Below, in pieces: positions 44,501 to 55,405 of a DNA stretch of 64,000 bases (the stretch's first letter is position 1; each line of letters starts with the position of its first letter). Made by a program: the position numbers and the translations under genes. The notes beneath the pieces are model-generated. The model was given only the letters and a program-made list of their open reading frames with translations, searched no databases and was not told the origin of the DNA. Origin of the DNA: Microthyrium microscopicum (Eukaryota; Ascomycota; Dothideomycetes; Microthyriales; Microthyriaceae); contig MU004235.1 in NCBI GenBank assembly GCA_010405405.1, positions 2,240,426 through 2,304,425 of the forward strand, read 5' to 3'.

Positions 44501-44753
44501 CCGTGATGCCCTCTTCGATGTCACCGAGGAGCAAGTCAAGGCTGCGGCGAGAGAATTCTTGTTGGACAACATTGGCAGCGCGCGTGAGGTCGTGATTAGT
44601 CCAGCTCGACCAAAACGCGATGAGACAGGATGGACGACCATACGCAATCTGGCACTGTTCAAGGACCAGTCAGTGGATGCGCAGCCGAAGGATGAAAAGA
44701 AGTCTGGTGGTTTCCTCGGCGCGATCTTGGGCGCTGTCGGCGCGAAGGCTTGA
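41553..44753 (+). CDS. CYM1: Presequence protease, mitochondrial (Cym1)
   Basis: A single exon. The frame is open from ATG 41478, but the ATG at 41553 starts a good mitochondrial presequence (MIRACCNPAWRNSFLPQSSR, rich in Arg/Ser and without acids), so I favour 41553, giving 1066 aa; from 41478 it would be 1091 aa. The inverted zinc-binding motif HILEH lies at about 109-113, followed by TTLCGSQKYPVRDPFF, and the downstream Glu is in VVYNEMKGQMSD. The four M16C-type domains run to the end (LHPTIRERGGAYGAGSSAPG near the C-terminus). The peptidase degrades cleaved presequences and other short peptides in the matrix. It ends in a short Gly/Ala tail (GGFLGAILGAVGAKA). Confidence 0.96.
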   Translation: MIRACCNPAWRNSFLPQSSRSFRRANRLASFQRPLATIARDVPLQQPGDKLYGFTVERIQEYPEVQTQAWQLRHDQTGAEYLHLKRDDSNNVFSIAFKTNPPDATGVPHILEHTTLCGSQKYPVRDPFFKMLPRSLSNLMNAWTHSDFTQYPFATTNEQDFKNLMSVYMDATLHPLLKASDFKQEGWRIGPEHPLGAPKEAGDSANATNPLVFKGVVYNEMKGQMSDASYLFYVRFQEHLIPSLNNSGGDPQNITDLTHEQLTKFHADHYHPSNAKIFTYGDIPLERNLEHISQSLQGFNSSPSDTRLIDPIDLSKGPVEITVDGPVDSLLDINKQHKTSLSWVLGDNTDIVERMAYGMIANLLTSGFGSPMYRSLIESGLATTWAPNNGFGQLGTKTVLTLGGVGVAEENVRRVKEVIYETLAEVSQRGLEKRKIEGLLHQFELGLKHKTASFGESVMSRITADWFNGVDVFETLATQKVIDEFKVRYAQPRYLEGLIEKGFLNNNTLSFTMRPSTKFAEEHAAEEKARLAKKIAEVNSKFGGEDKAREFLEAQELDLMKAQAAPQDLSVLPTLRVSDIERKKLVKKVTHSQVDGVPVQWREAPTNGLTYFRAINTFPELPEELRQLVPLFTDCLHRLGTRNRTMEQIEEDINLKVGRVSIDYHSTTSISDVGSWNEGFSFSGFALDRHVPAMFDLLRELVLETNFDGSDAAKQIQELLQMTSSMTLDTISGSGNAYAIKLARSALTPEAHAVEQIAGIHQLKFSHLLSQRQSLESVIKQLKEIQKYCLSSMGKMRVAITCGTESREANEKSLSSFLAWRPEYTSNITERFASHSMGYTRQLHSKVFLEMPSFHVGYVGLAVPAVPYTHPSSPSLAVLSQLLNYKHLHPTIRERGGAYGAGSSAPGVGGTFSMWSYRDPSPSNTLEVFRSAGAWAVQQNFSATDLEEAKISIFKGLDAPESINMEGITEFEIGLDPATQQARRDALFDVTEEQVKAAAREFLLDNIGSAREVVISPARPKRDETGWTTIRNLALFKDQSVDAQPKDEKKSGGFLGAILGAVGAKA

Positions 44754-45249
44754 GTTGTTCTTGGGTGAGGCGTTTTTACCTAGCATGATACCACACACTA
44801 CGCATTTTTCCTCCACTCCTATTGTACATTATTTTACAGATGTAGGTACCTAGCTACTCCTACTTATACTCTTGTTCAAGCAATACCTCACTTCCGTAAT
44901 TAGGCTTGCTTCATGTATTGTTGCTCTGCCGTTTCTAATTATTTGCAGCGCCAAACTCTGAGGCCTGATTCATAGCTTTATATCAGTGCCTTGGATCTAT
45001 GCGCAAGACTGAACTGATAGCCTTCGAACCGCCTTCGTGGCTGGTTCTTTGATTCGAGCTCCCCATAAACAGACCTCTTGGCCTTGAGCAACGGCCAATA
45101 GACTACACAAAAGGAGACATTTGATCTTTCGACATTCCCGTCTTCGGACCATAAAATACACTACCGAGCAACGTTCTTGCGGTAGAGGAGAAATGTTTGA
45201 ATTTTATTGTTTTGTAGTTTGTCATGAATGCTGTCTCTGCTCCTTCGTT
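44754..45249. other. Convergent 3' region, 0.5 kb
   Basis: Between the stops of CYM1 and the sirtuin gene. No supported gene; short AT-rich 3' flanks. Confidence 0.5.
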
Positions 45250-46480
45250 CTAATTTTTCCCGCTTCTTTGACTCTCTATTGCTTTCACAACAGGAGGCAG
45301 GACTTCTGCGGCATCGAGATTGATTCTTACAGACGTCCTTTCTTTTCCTTCCCCAGAAATTCGCTCAAAGAAGGCCTCTTCTCCGCGAGTTCCGCCAAGG
45401 TTCAATATACCCAACGGCATGCCCATATCCACAGCTCGTTTGGCCAATCGCCATGCTGAGTACGTTGCCAAACTGCTTCCAATGACTAGAACTCTATCCG
45501 CACCGTCGATGGCGGCTTCGGCTGCGTCTTTCACCTCGGTTTTGATTCCCTCGCCAAACATGACCACTGCTGGTTTCAAGATACCAGCGTCAGAGCTTTC
45601 CAGCCAGGCGCCATCTTGATCGATGTCGATTCTGCCCTGTTGCCCATTGGGCAGGGTAGGTGGTTTCCTGAGACATGTCGGGCATGCTGGATAGCGGAAC
45701 GTGCTGTATGAAGCGCCTGGTATGTCGATGTCACCATCAGGGTTCGTGCGAAGGCCTCTGTCCTTTTGAATGGTTGGATCTTCGGTGCTTATTGCGCCGC
45801 TCGCAATCATTTGATTCACAAAGTCTGCCCATGCTGGGTTTAGTGCCGAAAGCTGATCCTGGAATTCGTCTCGTGGGTGATATGTGCCGCAGGTAATGCA
45901 GATGGCTGACCGTAGAAAGCCATGAAGCTCTACAGTGGGTAGTGAAGGGTGGATTTGATGAAATGAATCCACGTCTTCTTAATCAGCAAAGCTATCCACT
46001 TATCCCCAAGCACAAAAACTTACTTTGCGTTATGACGCTGCGGAAGATCTCAAGCTCACCCAATCTCTTGATTAGGTGATGTACACTATTTGGCCCCTTC
46101 GCACGGAGACCAGGCCATCCTACGTAAGATCGAGCCCAATACCGTTTGCGAAAGGCATGGCCATCCAAGAACTCGTTGTAGTAGATCGGACGGAATGACT
46201 TGTTCACGATGTATGCCCCAGCAATGCCTCGGTAGTCATTAAGTCCCGACTGTTCACAGAGTCATTACTTGGCATTATTTGAAAAGGAGAAGTGAGTCGT
46301 TACTGCTACTGAAATTCCTGCGCCTGTCAAACACACAGTCCCCCGTTTCGATCCGGTAGTTTTGGCAGAGGTCAGAAATTCTGTGAGGGCCGCGATGGCG
46401 CCTGGAAGCTCCTGGGCACTTGGAGGGATCACACGAGGTACTGGAAAGGGGCTCGTGTATGGAATACGTATTGACGGCAT
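45250..46480 (-). CDS. NAD-dependent protein deacylase, class II sirtuin (SIRT4-like)
   Basis: Three exons: 46480-46304, 46249-46024 and 45974-45250, giving 375 aa. The joins rebuild the sirtuin signatures exactly: GAGISVA from exon 1 with SGLNDYRG from exon 2, and VITQ from exon 2 with NVDSFHQ from exon 3. The catalytic His is in VELHG, and four zinc-binding Cys are seen as CITC and CPTC. GILNLGG and VIGSSLATYSAWRLAK form the rest of the NAD pocket. Class II sirtuins of this type are mostly mitochondrial and act as lipoamidases, ADP-ribosyltransferases or deacylases; substrate here is unknown. The N-terminus (MPSIRIPYTSPFPVPR) has few acids and could be a presequence. Introns are 54 and 49 nt. 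Confidence 0.94.
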
Positions 46481-49400
46481 TACAGGCCGGAAGCTGTTGT
46501 GGTATGATTGCCTCTGTCGAAAATTAAAAAGAGACTGTCATCGATTTAATCGCGGGAGAGACTAAGCGCGCGTAGAATCGCGTGGGGCGCTAGAAGCGTT
46601 AAAATCTGCCAATTAGCTAACATGAGTATGATAATCATCGCAACTTTCGACTGTTCGCATAATGTCATCCAATTAGCTGTAGAATGAAGGCTGAGCTGTA
46701 GAGCTTCGGAAAGCTGCAGCGATTCTATGTTCTCTTCATCAATTGTTCCGTTGTTGTCTCTCACCTCGTCCATGTTCTCTCTTGATTTAAATTGATTGGG
46801 TAGGAAGCTGCCAATCAGGTGACTGAAAGGTAATGCGATGGCGTCAACGGTAAGCGCGTCATCTAAGCAGACGCGCGGAAGTGCCGCTTAGTGCGCTTCG
46901 ATGCAACTTCCTTCAACGATGCCCAGTTTTCTCATGCAGTCAATCAAAGGATAATTTGTATATCGACAATTGAAGTTGAGTGATCCCTCGTTGATGCAGT
47001 AGCGGCGAATTGAGTTATAGAAAACTTCCCCGATTCAGAAGTTGGCTGGTGCAAATTCGTGGAGCTAGTCGCCTGGTATCAAGCATGCCAATCAGAGCGA
47101 CGGGCGACTGAGCAATGTGGTCCCTTTCCTGTTCTGCTAATCGTTCAATCTACATCTTGAAAGCTCTGCATCGGAGATCATGTTGGCCACAACCTGATAG
47201 TCGCATGACTTTGGGATTGCGAAAGTCATTTCCCGAAGAACATCAACATATAGGTACCTACTACCTAGTCTTCTCTCACCGGCGTGCGAACGGTCACCAG
47301 GCCACAAAGATCTACCAGAAGGAATCAAAAATCCTTTCAAAATGAAGGAGCGCATATGCTCAATGGTCAGCGCGCAGTCCGAGCTCCTGAAAGTGCCGAT
47401 TGTTTGAGCAAAAAACATGGATCGCTTATGCTGTAATATCCTCATTGCAGCAGATTCAATCTGTTCAGTGGTCCTTAACGAACCAGCCAAGGGGAATTGA
47501 GGCCTGGACTAGGTTTTCTTATCCTCCACTTCTCGAACCGCGATGGATCCACTTGACCGACCAGTGATAAGAGCGCTGGCCGCCAACTCACTGAAGCGCA
47601 TCACGGCACTGCCTTGTAGTGTATGCTGTGTAACATGAGGAGCGAGTGAGCTCTCGCGCTTAAAGCCTATGCCGCCGATTGACCTGAAGCCATGGCTGTT
47701 TTTGGCCACTGGGGTATCAAAAGCGCTGGCGTAGGTCAGGGAGCAGGCCTTCGGCGCATCGGAGCAACACTCGGCCTCATGGAGGGTGATTCAAATGGCT
47801 GCTTTACAAGGTCTCCCAGCGATGATCGCGTTTGTTTCTTACTGGTTCGCCTCCTTCTCATGTCGCCAACCTGTTGCCCCAGGCGGGAACTAGGCGGACA
47901 ATAAGGTCTAGATCTATTACTGGTCCGATATGACGCTCCCGTGCCGCAAAGTCTGCTAATTTACCAAAATATCTTCCCATTTTGGGTCGACAGCATCCAT
48001 CGACCGGTCGTCCGTCGCGTTCATTTCCACTGCGCCCATCACTATCATGCGTCAGAGATTTGCTCCCTGGGGCCTGAACCTAGCCGAAATTTGCAGACTC
48101 TGCGGCATTCCTATGTTAGGCATTTCCAAATTCAGGTCAATTTGCTCTGCAAAAGCAAGACTAACAACAGGAGGCGACCTTAACGTGCAGAGGCCACCCG
48201 TGGCCTGGAGTTGATCCTGGCAACATTGGCCAGGATGCATCAGAGACATACAAGGATACAGCTGATAGCACGATGAAGAAGAGTCCACGTATTGGCAGAG
48301 ATGTGATCGCTAACTTGTCGACAGGTCATAATCAGTGCAATACAATATTCGCATTTCGTCTACAGGCGGTGAACACTGAGAAGAATAGTACGGGATTCAA
48401 CGAGCAACAATGGATTATCGATACCCTATTAGGATGCGACATGGTTCGTTGTGACTTGTGTCACACTCAGTATAATTGCGCATGGAGGAGATGAAATACC
48501 CCAGATGAATGAATACGCCTTACATATCTGGATTTTCGTAAAGAAGCAAACTCTATCAGAGAACCATGGATTCCAGACTTAGATTGAGTGAATTCTTTTC
48601 TTCTTTGGAACGGAGCTTTCGAAAAGCCATGTATTCTGTTTTGCTGCCGCGGGCCCTTGTGGCCGGGAACCTTTTCTGGCTTTTAACGCGGTCTTTAAAT
48701 CGTGGAATCTTACTCGCTAGATTCCTACCTGCCGTATTAATACTGACATTGTATGGATTGAAAGAGTTGGTGGCATGGTTTAAGCTGGAGACGCGCTTAC
48801 AATTCACAGGCAGTTGATCCTTCGATGTGGTCCTGCTGCACTTCGCAAACCGACATGCATCGGCGCATGGCTAGGAAGGAGAAAATCATGGAAGACGTAA
48901 CACGCCTGCGCGCTTCTCCCATTTTCGTGCAACGACATGAGAAGCTCGGATGCCTACATTCGCATTACAATCCCCTTTTTGATAGTCGAAACCATGATAC
49001 AATACTTCGGATTATATGGACCAGCTTGCAATTCAAACAGCAAGTACCATGTACACAGAGTATAAGTAATTCGTCGGACACAGAGTTGGACGCAGATTTT
49101 AATCAGTCTAATGGCCAACTCATTCCGTCCCTGGTTGCTGCATGATGCGCCAATCTCAGTTATGGTCTTAGCCTGGGCCCTTCGTTACACAACATGAATC
49201 CTTCCAACAATAAAACGGGCGCTCAGCATGCTGGTATCCACAGACCACAAATCTGGCGCGGCGCGCTTGCGGGCTTAGAGGAGTAGGACTAAAAGCAATC
49301 AACCATATTGAACTTATCCAAATCGAATGAACAGCCACATTGATACTGCGCTGGAATGTTGTAAAGGAAGCTAAGTAATCCTTTGAAAATGGCGTACTTA

Positions 49401-49981
49401 AGTACTCGCTAAACCCTGGTCGATATGCAGAACAACTTCCCAAAGGTACCTCTTATTGGTTCTTTCAAGCGGCGAAGTCGTAGTGAATTCCAGGAATCTG
49501 GGACAATCCTACATTTACCGCTCACTTTGATACTTTCTTAATCTGCTTCAGCCCATGTTGCAGGATTGGTTGAATTGACATGCCTGACCAAGCCTGTCGC
49601 AGAAGTGTTGAATGTTGTCAAATATGTAAAGTTACTGTGCCGCCCAATCTAGACTAATGGGGAAAAACGTCCTGTAAATTCCTTGTTGCACTAGTCGCGC
49701 CTCTTGTCATTCTTTAATTCCTGGACTGAGCTTCTGAGCGGCAGTAGTGTCAGATCCAGCATATCGGGATGTGGTCAACGGCCAGCTTTGCCGCCCTCCC
49801 AGGTCTCATGTAGGTCATGAGATATTTAACTCGACCAAGATCTCCCATGTTTTCCGTTCCGCATCACACTATTTTCTAAGCTATTTGCCGCGTCCTACAT
49901 CTTCTCCGTATTCGCGCTTATTTCTTGAGACCCATTTTCTCACCCAGCCTCAACTTCTTACCTGATCACTCCCTGTGGATC
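46481..49981. other. Gene-poor region, 3.5 kb
   Basis: No gene is supported by homology. Two small ATG frames are worth recording: 46546-46773 on the minus strand (75 aa, upstream of the sirtuin, with one hydrophobic segment) and 48566-48817 on the plus strand (83 aa, starting MDSRLRLSEFF in a good ACCATGG context, with a hydrophobic stretch FLPAVLILTLYGLKEL). Neither has a family. The rest is ordinary single-copy DNA with stops in all frames. The right end holds the leader of the Myb-like gene. Confidence 0.4.
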
Positions 49982-51115
49982 ATGTCTATCATAAAACTGT
50001 CTCCCAAGTCAAGGTCTCGAACGCCACCATCTCGTCGTCCTCGACTGAATTCATGTAACCAATCGATGAGAAAGTCTTCCCAGTGGCTACCAGAGGACGA
50101 TAAACTCTTGCTGGAAGCACGCGCGAAAGGACAAGGATGGACTGACATTGCCGAGATCTTCAAGGAAAGAAGTGGAAGGTGTATTCAAAAATCCAAGCTC
50201 TCGCCAAGTTCCAATGCTTGTCGAAAGCGTCATGAAAGAATCACAGCTTCACTGAATCCTTTTCCTGAAGATGGTGATGGACCAGGCAGAGAGTTGTTCT
50301 GTTCTGTTTACAAGAGAGTGCAGAGACAAATGTGGGAGCTGATGGCAACCGAGCTTGATCGTGAGCTGGTCAAGAATGGCCAAGATCATTACAAAGTGTC
50401 GTGGGAGCAGTTAGAAGAGCTCGTATGTATTGACTCTTCCTTACTTCACCCTTTAGTCATTAACTGTAGGATAGATTTTTTCAATGGGAAAGAAAACTGT
50501 CATGGTCATGGTGCGCCGACACGAGAAGAAATTGAGTATGCACACCGAGATCATTTCAGATAACCTTATACTGACGCATGCATAGGCTCTACTCAGCCAG
50601 ATTCTTCTCCTTCGACTAGAGAGTCCAGTTTGGCTGCGCTCCCTCACGCCAATGAATTTGATCAATCCCGTCATTCTGCACTTGTGCTGCCATCGACATA
50701 TCCCATGTACACGCAGCCTCCGCCACAGAACAGGATGTACGATGGTTACGACTACACGCAATTGCCTGCGATGATGGCCCAGCACTCGCCTATGAGCCAT
50801 GCTGCTCCCATACAGCAGCCATCGCCAAGACACTACGATAATGCTGTTGCTCCACCAGTCATCTCTCGTCAAATGCAATACCACCATACGCCTCCTCAGC
50901 AGACATACGAATTCACGGCTCAGTATAGCATCCCCGAGCAGGCTTATCATGAGCAACAGCGAAGAATGATGCCTCCGCAAGGCTATCAACCAGCTCATCA
51001 GCCACATCGCGACACAGAGCCTTCAGATCGGTCAAATGGTCGCTCTGTATCAATTCGCTCTATGCTACACACGCCTGGAATGGAGCAAAACGGTCCCGAA
51101 AGAGATGTTCGCTGA
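49982..51115 (+). CDS. Myb/SANT-like DNA-binding protein
   Basis: Three exons: 49982-50422, 50475-50535 and 50586-51115, giving 343 aa (MSIIKLSPKSRSRTPPSRRP at the start). Residues about 35-85 form a Myb/SANT-like domain: QWLPEDDKLLLEARAKGQ, then GWTDIAEIF and CRKRHERI with regularly spaced Trp and Arg. A second helical part (YKRVQRQMWELMATELDREL, about 105-145) follows. The C-terminal half is Pro/Gln/Tyr/His-rich (PPPQNRMYDGYDYTQ, HTPPQQTYEF) and resembles an activation region. The second exon must begin at the downstream of two close AG acceptors (50474, not 50469) to keep the frame; the donor at 50536 and acceptor at 50585 then join into the long open C-terminal frame. A transcription factor or chromatin role is inferred; target genes are unknown. 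Confidence 0.78.
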
Positions 51116-54100
51116 ATTTTTAGCTAACGTCGAACATAATTCTGTCGTCTTTTTTGCTTTACTATCGTTTGGAGGCAGCGCTATTTTTTATTTATGATAC
51201 ATCAACTTGTTTTGGTATGTTTGGAGGATCCAGTCACTTTTTTGTTATATATCTGCGGCACAGTGCTATTTTGGAAAGGCGTTACGTGGTATTTTTGGAT
51301 TTAACTTGCAAACCTACGTGCAACATTGTCTAAAGTAGTTCTACAATTATATACTGTCCAAGTTTACTCAACGACATTTCCTGACTCTTCTACGTGGAAG
51401 TAGCATTTCTCTCACCAATGTGAGATCCTTTTTGAGTACTTAGTTCTCTCCTTTGTTTACTTCCTAGCTTCCTATCAGCTTGAAATCGTGATCACATCGT
51501 ATGAATGTCCCGTATGTCTTGGAATCTTGGAATGTACAGAAAAATCGGGCCGAAACCAGCGGAAAGGACCATTCCTTGTCGAAAGTTGCATGACAGCCAA
51601 GGAAATATTAGCAGCTTGGGTGCTTGTAAAGCAGATAGAATACGTTTCAAGGATTTGCCGCAAGAAAAACTTGAGATTGGAGGAGGGTTAATGAGAAAAC
51701 TTCAGCTTGTTCTCACTGGTCTGAGGGTTCCTGAGCCGCCGTGGAATATTTCGCAAGGCTGAGAAGCTGGCTTGAGAGGGTGGGCAGAAGCCACATAGTG
51801 GGCCGATCTATTTGTAGGGGCTTGATGCAACTGCTGGGCCCAGAGCGGCTATCCTGCGCTGAAGGATCAGGCTGCTAGGGGCGGAGACAGAGGCACTGTT
51901 TGGGTAGCTCATACCCATTGCTGTACAGAAGGTTTGATGTAGAAATCCCCGAATATTCTTCGACGGGGTGACCTTCTTTGCGAGTTACAGGCTGGTTTTA
52001 CAGTAATCAGTGCGGTGATATGAATCCTCCACTGCAAACATTCGCAATCCGTATCCGTCTGCTTCAATCACAGGCGCTTGATGAGCGATTCACTGTTTGT
52101 GGATTAACACGTCCTCTCACGCTGAGATCATCAAACAGCACATGCCGATTATTAATGAGCGTCTAGCAGAAAGAAGGATTCAGACACTGATCCCACGGCA
52201 GACCAAGGATGATCAGATCATCTTTCCACTCCAAGCTTCCATGGATGATGGGGCTTGACCACTCTCGTAACAAGGACCGTAACAAGCTTCTAGCCAGCGG
52301 CTTGTGCTCAAAGCTTCAGCGCGGCACAGTAGTGCAAAAGAAAAAGCGATAGGTATGCCGACAAACAAGAGCACGAATTGACCATCTCAAAGCCCGTCAC
52401 ACACCTTTCATGTATCAAGTAACCTGCTCTCTGATCTCCCCTATGCTATCCTCAAGGTGTCCAGGCAAGATGGGAGGCGCTTCGCCCAATATGAAGAACG
52501 AGCCATCTTAGAAATGTTGGCCGCTGTCCTGACATATTTCGCACTCCTAGCAGGTAGGCCGGCCTGGGTTTAAGAAGCCCGAATTAAGTCATTACGGAGA
52601 ACGTCACTACTTGGAGCAGGAACATCGTACCGCCTAGACACATGCACTGGGGAAAGTATAGGAGCCATGCCTCTCGATCCGCTGTCGCTGGGCTATGCGA
52701 TCCGTTAGGGAACTCTGCTCTTTCCATCCAGTTTGTTGCAAGTCCTGCTCAGTGTGACTCAAAACTTCTATTAATTCCACACAAGAACACTCTACAGACC
52801 ACAACTAATCATAAAGTGAATCCACTGCACTTAACACTTCACTGAGCTCCTTATCCTCTATTCGAACCTCAGTCAGTCCCAGACCCAATCTTCAACCACC
52901 TTCAATGCCCATCATCTCCACCACGACTCAGCGTCTATCCCTCAAGCGATAACCGCGAATTTGCGGCCTGTTTAGCCACCGGCTAGCTCCACTCTGCAAA
53001 GCAGAACCGCCAGACTCGTTTTGTACGACCTGCATAGACGACCTACGCGGCCGCATGACATGGAAACTAGTGTTAGCGATCGCTTGAATCGACAGACGCT
53101 TGGGTCAAGTTTTCGGCCAAACCCGCTGTAAACAGGCGCTTAAGTTACAATCCTAGTGCAAATCAGGAGGAAACTTAATGCAGGGCTGCTGGAGGGCCTT
53201 TTGTTGGGGGAATTACTAAGCGATTTTATTTTCGGCAGCCAGTGCTCGCGCAGGGTTAAAGTGTAATCAGTCGCTGAGATTCATTTCGTGATGGGATTTG
53301 TTCGAAAAGATTTCTAGACACCGGGGATGAATTGACGAATATGAGTGTGGTCGATATGGTCGAAGACGGGAACAATTCGGCAGTCTTTGCGTATGGAATG
53401 ACTTTTGCACGACTTTGTTGCAAGCAAAATAGCTTCCGAAAAGACATCAGAATTGGTGCAGCCTTGGTCTTCCTTCATCTTCCCTCACAAGTTACAGGAC
53501 ATGATTGGGCCATTTCTGACAATCAACAGTTCAAACTTTCCGAGCCCAGATCAACTATGTCAACTTTCAAGCTACTAGAACATCATCAGCGGAAGATTTT
53601 CCCGAGCCGGAGTCAGCCTGACCGAAAACAAAACCTCTATTCGTTACGTGCATTATGTCCAGTGTTGAGGCTGGCGTGAGGTGAACTTCACCATGAATAT
53701 GCAAGCTCTCCGCGCCTCTGAACGTCAAGATAGGGTGAGAGCGACCCTTGGTGCCCTTAAATATCCTGCCTACAATGCCTTTTGGGCTTCTCACTCCTTT
53801 GATCTCGATCGGCAAACATTAGGCACGTTTTGGTCCCCGAATGGGCTTCTCCTGAACTCGCCTTGGATTGCAAATGGCCATGAACGATTCCATCAGCACG
53901 ATACAAGCCGGCAATCCGAAAGATTTGTGTATCAAATGCTCGAGGCTGCTCTAGAAGCAGGTCGTTGAGGATCATTCCTGTTGGCTCCATTTCGACTCAT
54001 CAGAACTTGACTTGATGTACCACAACAGTTGTCGTGTCTGCTTGATCACTCACTCGCGACACGCCGGCTTTACCAAGAATGAAGAGATAGGAGGAGAGAC

Positions 54101-55405
54101 AGTGAACTTGATCGGAGTTGAGCTTGCGAGTCGAGGCGAGAGCAGAGGCGTCAACAGTGTTTTGATATTCATTGTTCGGTATTAGAATGATGAAGTACCG
54201 CATTTTATCATGCTAAAAATTTCCCCTGCTGGTGGTAAGCAGTCGCGAAAAGAATTATTAGCACCAGAGACTGATACTTGCAAGATTTAGTCACCCAAAG
54301 CCTAGTCTCGGCTCGGAGCTCAACGTCCAGTACAAGATCAGAAGCTTCAATCAAGTTCTTGAAATCAAAATTGTTGGAATGTCAGGAGAAGCATATAAAT
54401 TACCTCCAGCGATCTGATCTCACACCCGAATGGCATTCAAACAACCTTCTTCGCATAGGAGGATCAGATTCTCGTACCTTATGCCTTTGAAGCCGGGCTA
54501 ATTGGGTGTCCGAACCAACGTCTCAATGTTACTTCACTTTAAGTCATTGCTGGGATAAAATACAGCCATTCCAGCTTAACAGAGGCACCATGAGCAGCGT
54601 GCGTTGTTGATGTAGGAACATACTGGTGCTCAGATGTCACAGGTATTCAATCATCTGATTAGCCAGGTCTTGGATACAAAGGACAACGAACCCTACCGCA
54701 CGCAGTTAAATCAAGGTTTAGCGCGATCGCAGCCACGAGAATCCACTCTTCAACGTGTGCCATGTGGACGCGTTAAAGAAGAAGTCAGGTCCAAAAGAAA
54801 GATCGTGCGAAGACAGGTCCTCACTGGCGCTTATTTAAGGAGAGGCGAGGCGGTGAGCAAGAGGTCCATGCGAGCAGGGACAACCTTGGGGAACGACAAG
54901 CGCGGGTGGCCTCCAGAGAGTGTTGAACCGGCTTGCATTTTGAGTCCAGAGAGGCTAGGAATTGAATTGCATGGAGGAGCATAGGATTTCAATGATATAT
55001 GTTGTTGCTCTTGAAGGATCAGAGGCCCGAAGGACCGGAGGATCAGAACTTTCTAAAGAGTTGGGCCTGTCATCTTTGGTTCATCATGACTTTCTGCCAG
55101 ATGATACGCTCGAGTATGTACACCAGGAGATCATGTAAACAATTGAAGTTGAGAGAGAAACGTGGTGGAGACAAACAAGGAAAGAACAGAAGGCCAGGAA
55201 CATACGGCTGCACATGCCCAATTGGGAACAGGCGTGGAGCTTGCGATAGCTGCAAGAACGATGGGGATTGATAGGGCAGTTGCAATCCACTCGCTTACCT
55301 AGACATCCCAAGATCCCAATCCAGACCTCAAAATAATTCCCCTCCTCCAGAGTCCAGAGTGTATCATGCTCCCTCCTTTGCGTTCCTGTTAAAACATACT
55401 CCCGT
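51116..55405. other. Gene-poor region, 4.3 kb
   Basis: No homology-supported gene. Candidate small frames are 53693-53968 plus strand (91 aa, MNMQALRASERQDRVRATLG at the start) and 54634-54984 plus strand (116 aa, basic); both may be chance. About 51,760-51,900 is locally GC-rich. I found no tandem arrays, terminal repeats or transposase remnants. The right end is the promoter of the transporter gene. Confidence 0.4.

Noticed and set aside
46546-46773. 75-aa frame upstream of the sirtuin as an extra N-terminal exon
   Set aside because: No splice pair joins it in frame to the sirtuin, whose own ATG gives a normal N-terminus.
47520-47580. tRNA-like B-box (GGTTCGAGA on the minus strand)
   Set aside because: No matching A-box at the right distance and no cloverleaf could be drawn.
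48566-48817. 83-aa frame with a hydrophobic stretch
   Set aside because: Good ATG context but no family, no flanking gene structure; may be chance. Recorded in the region note only.
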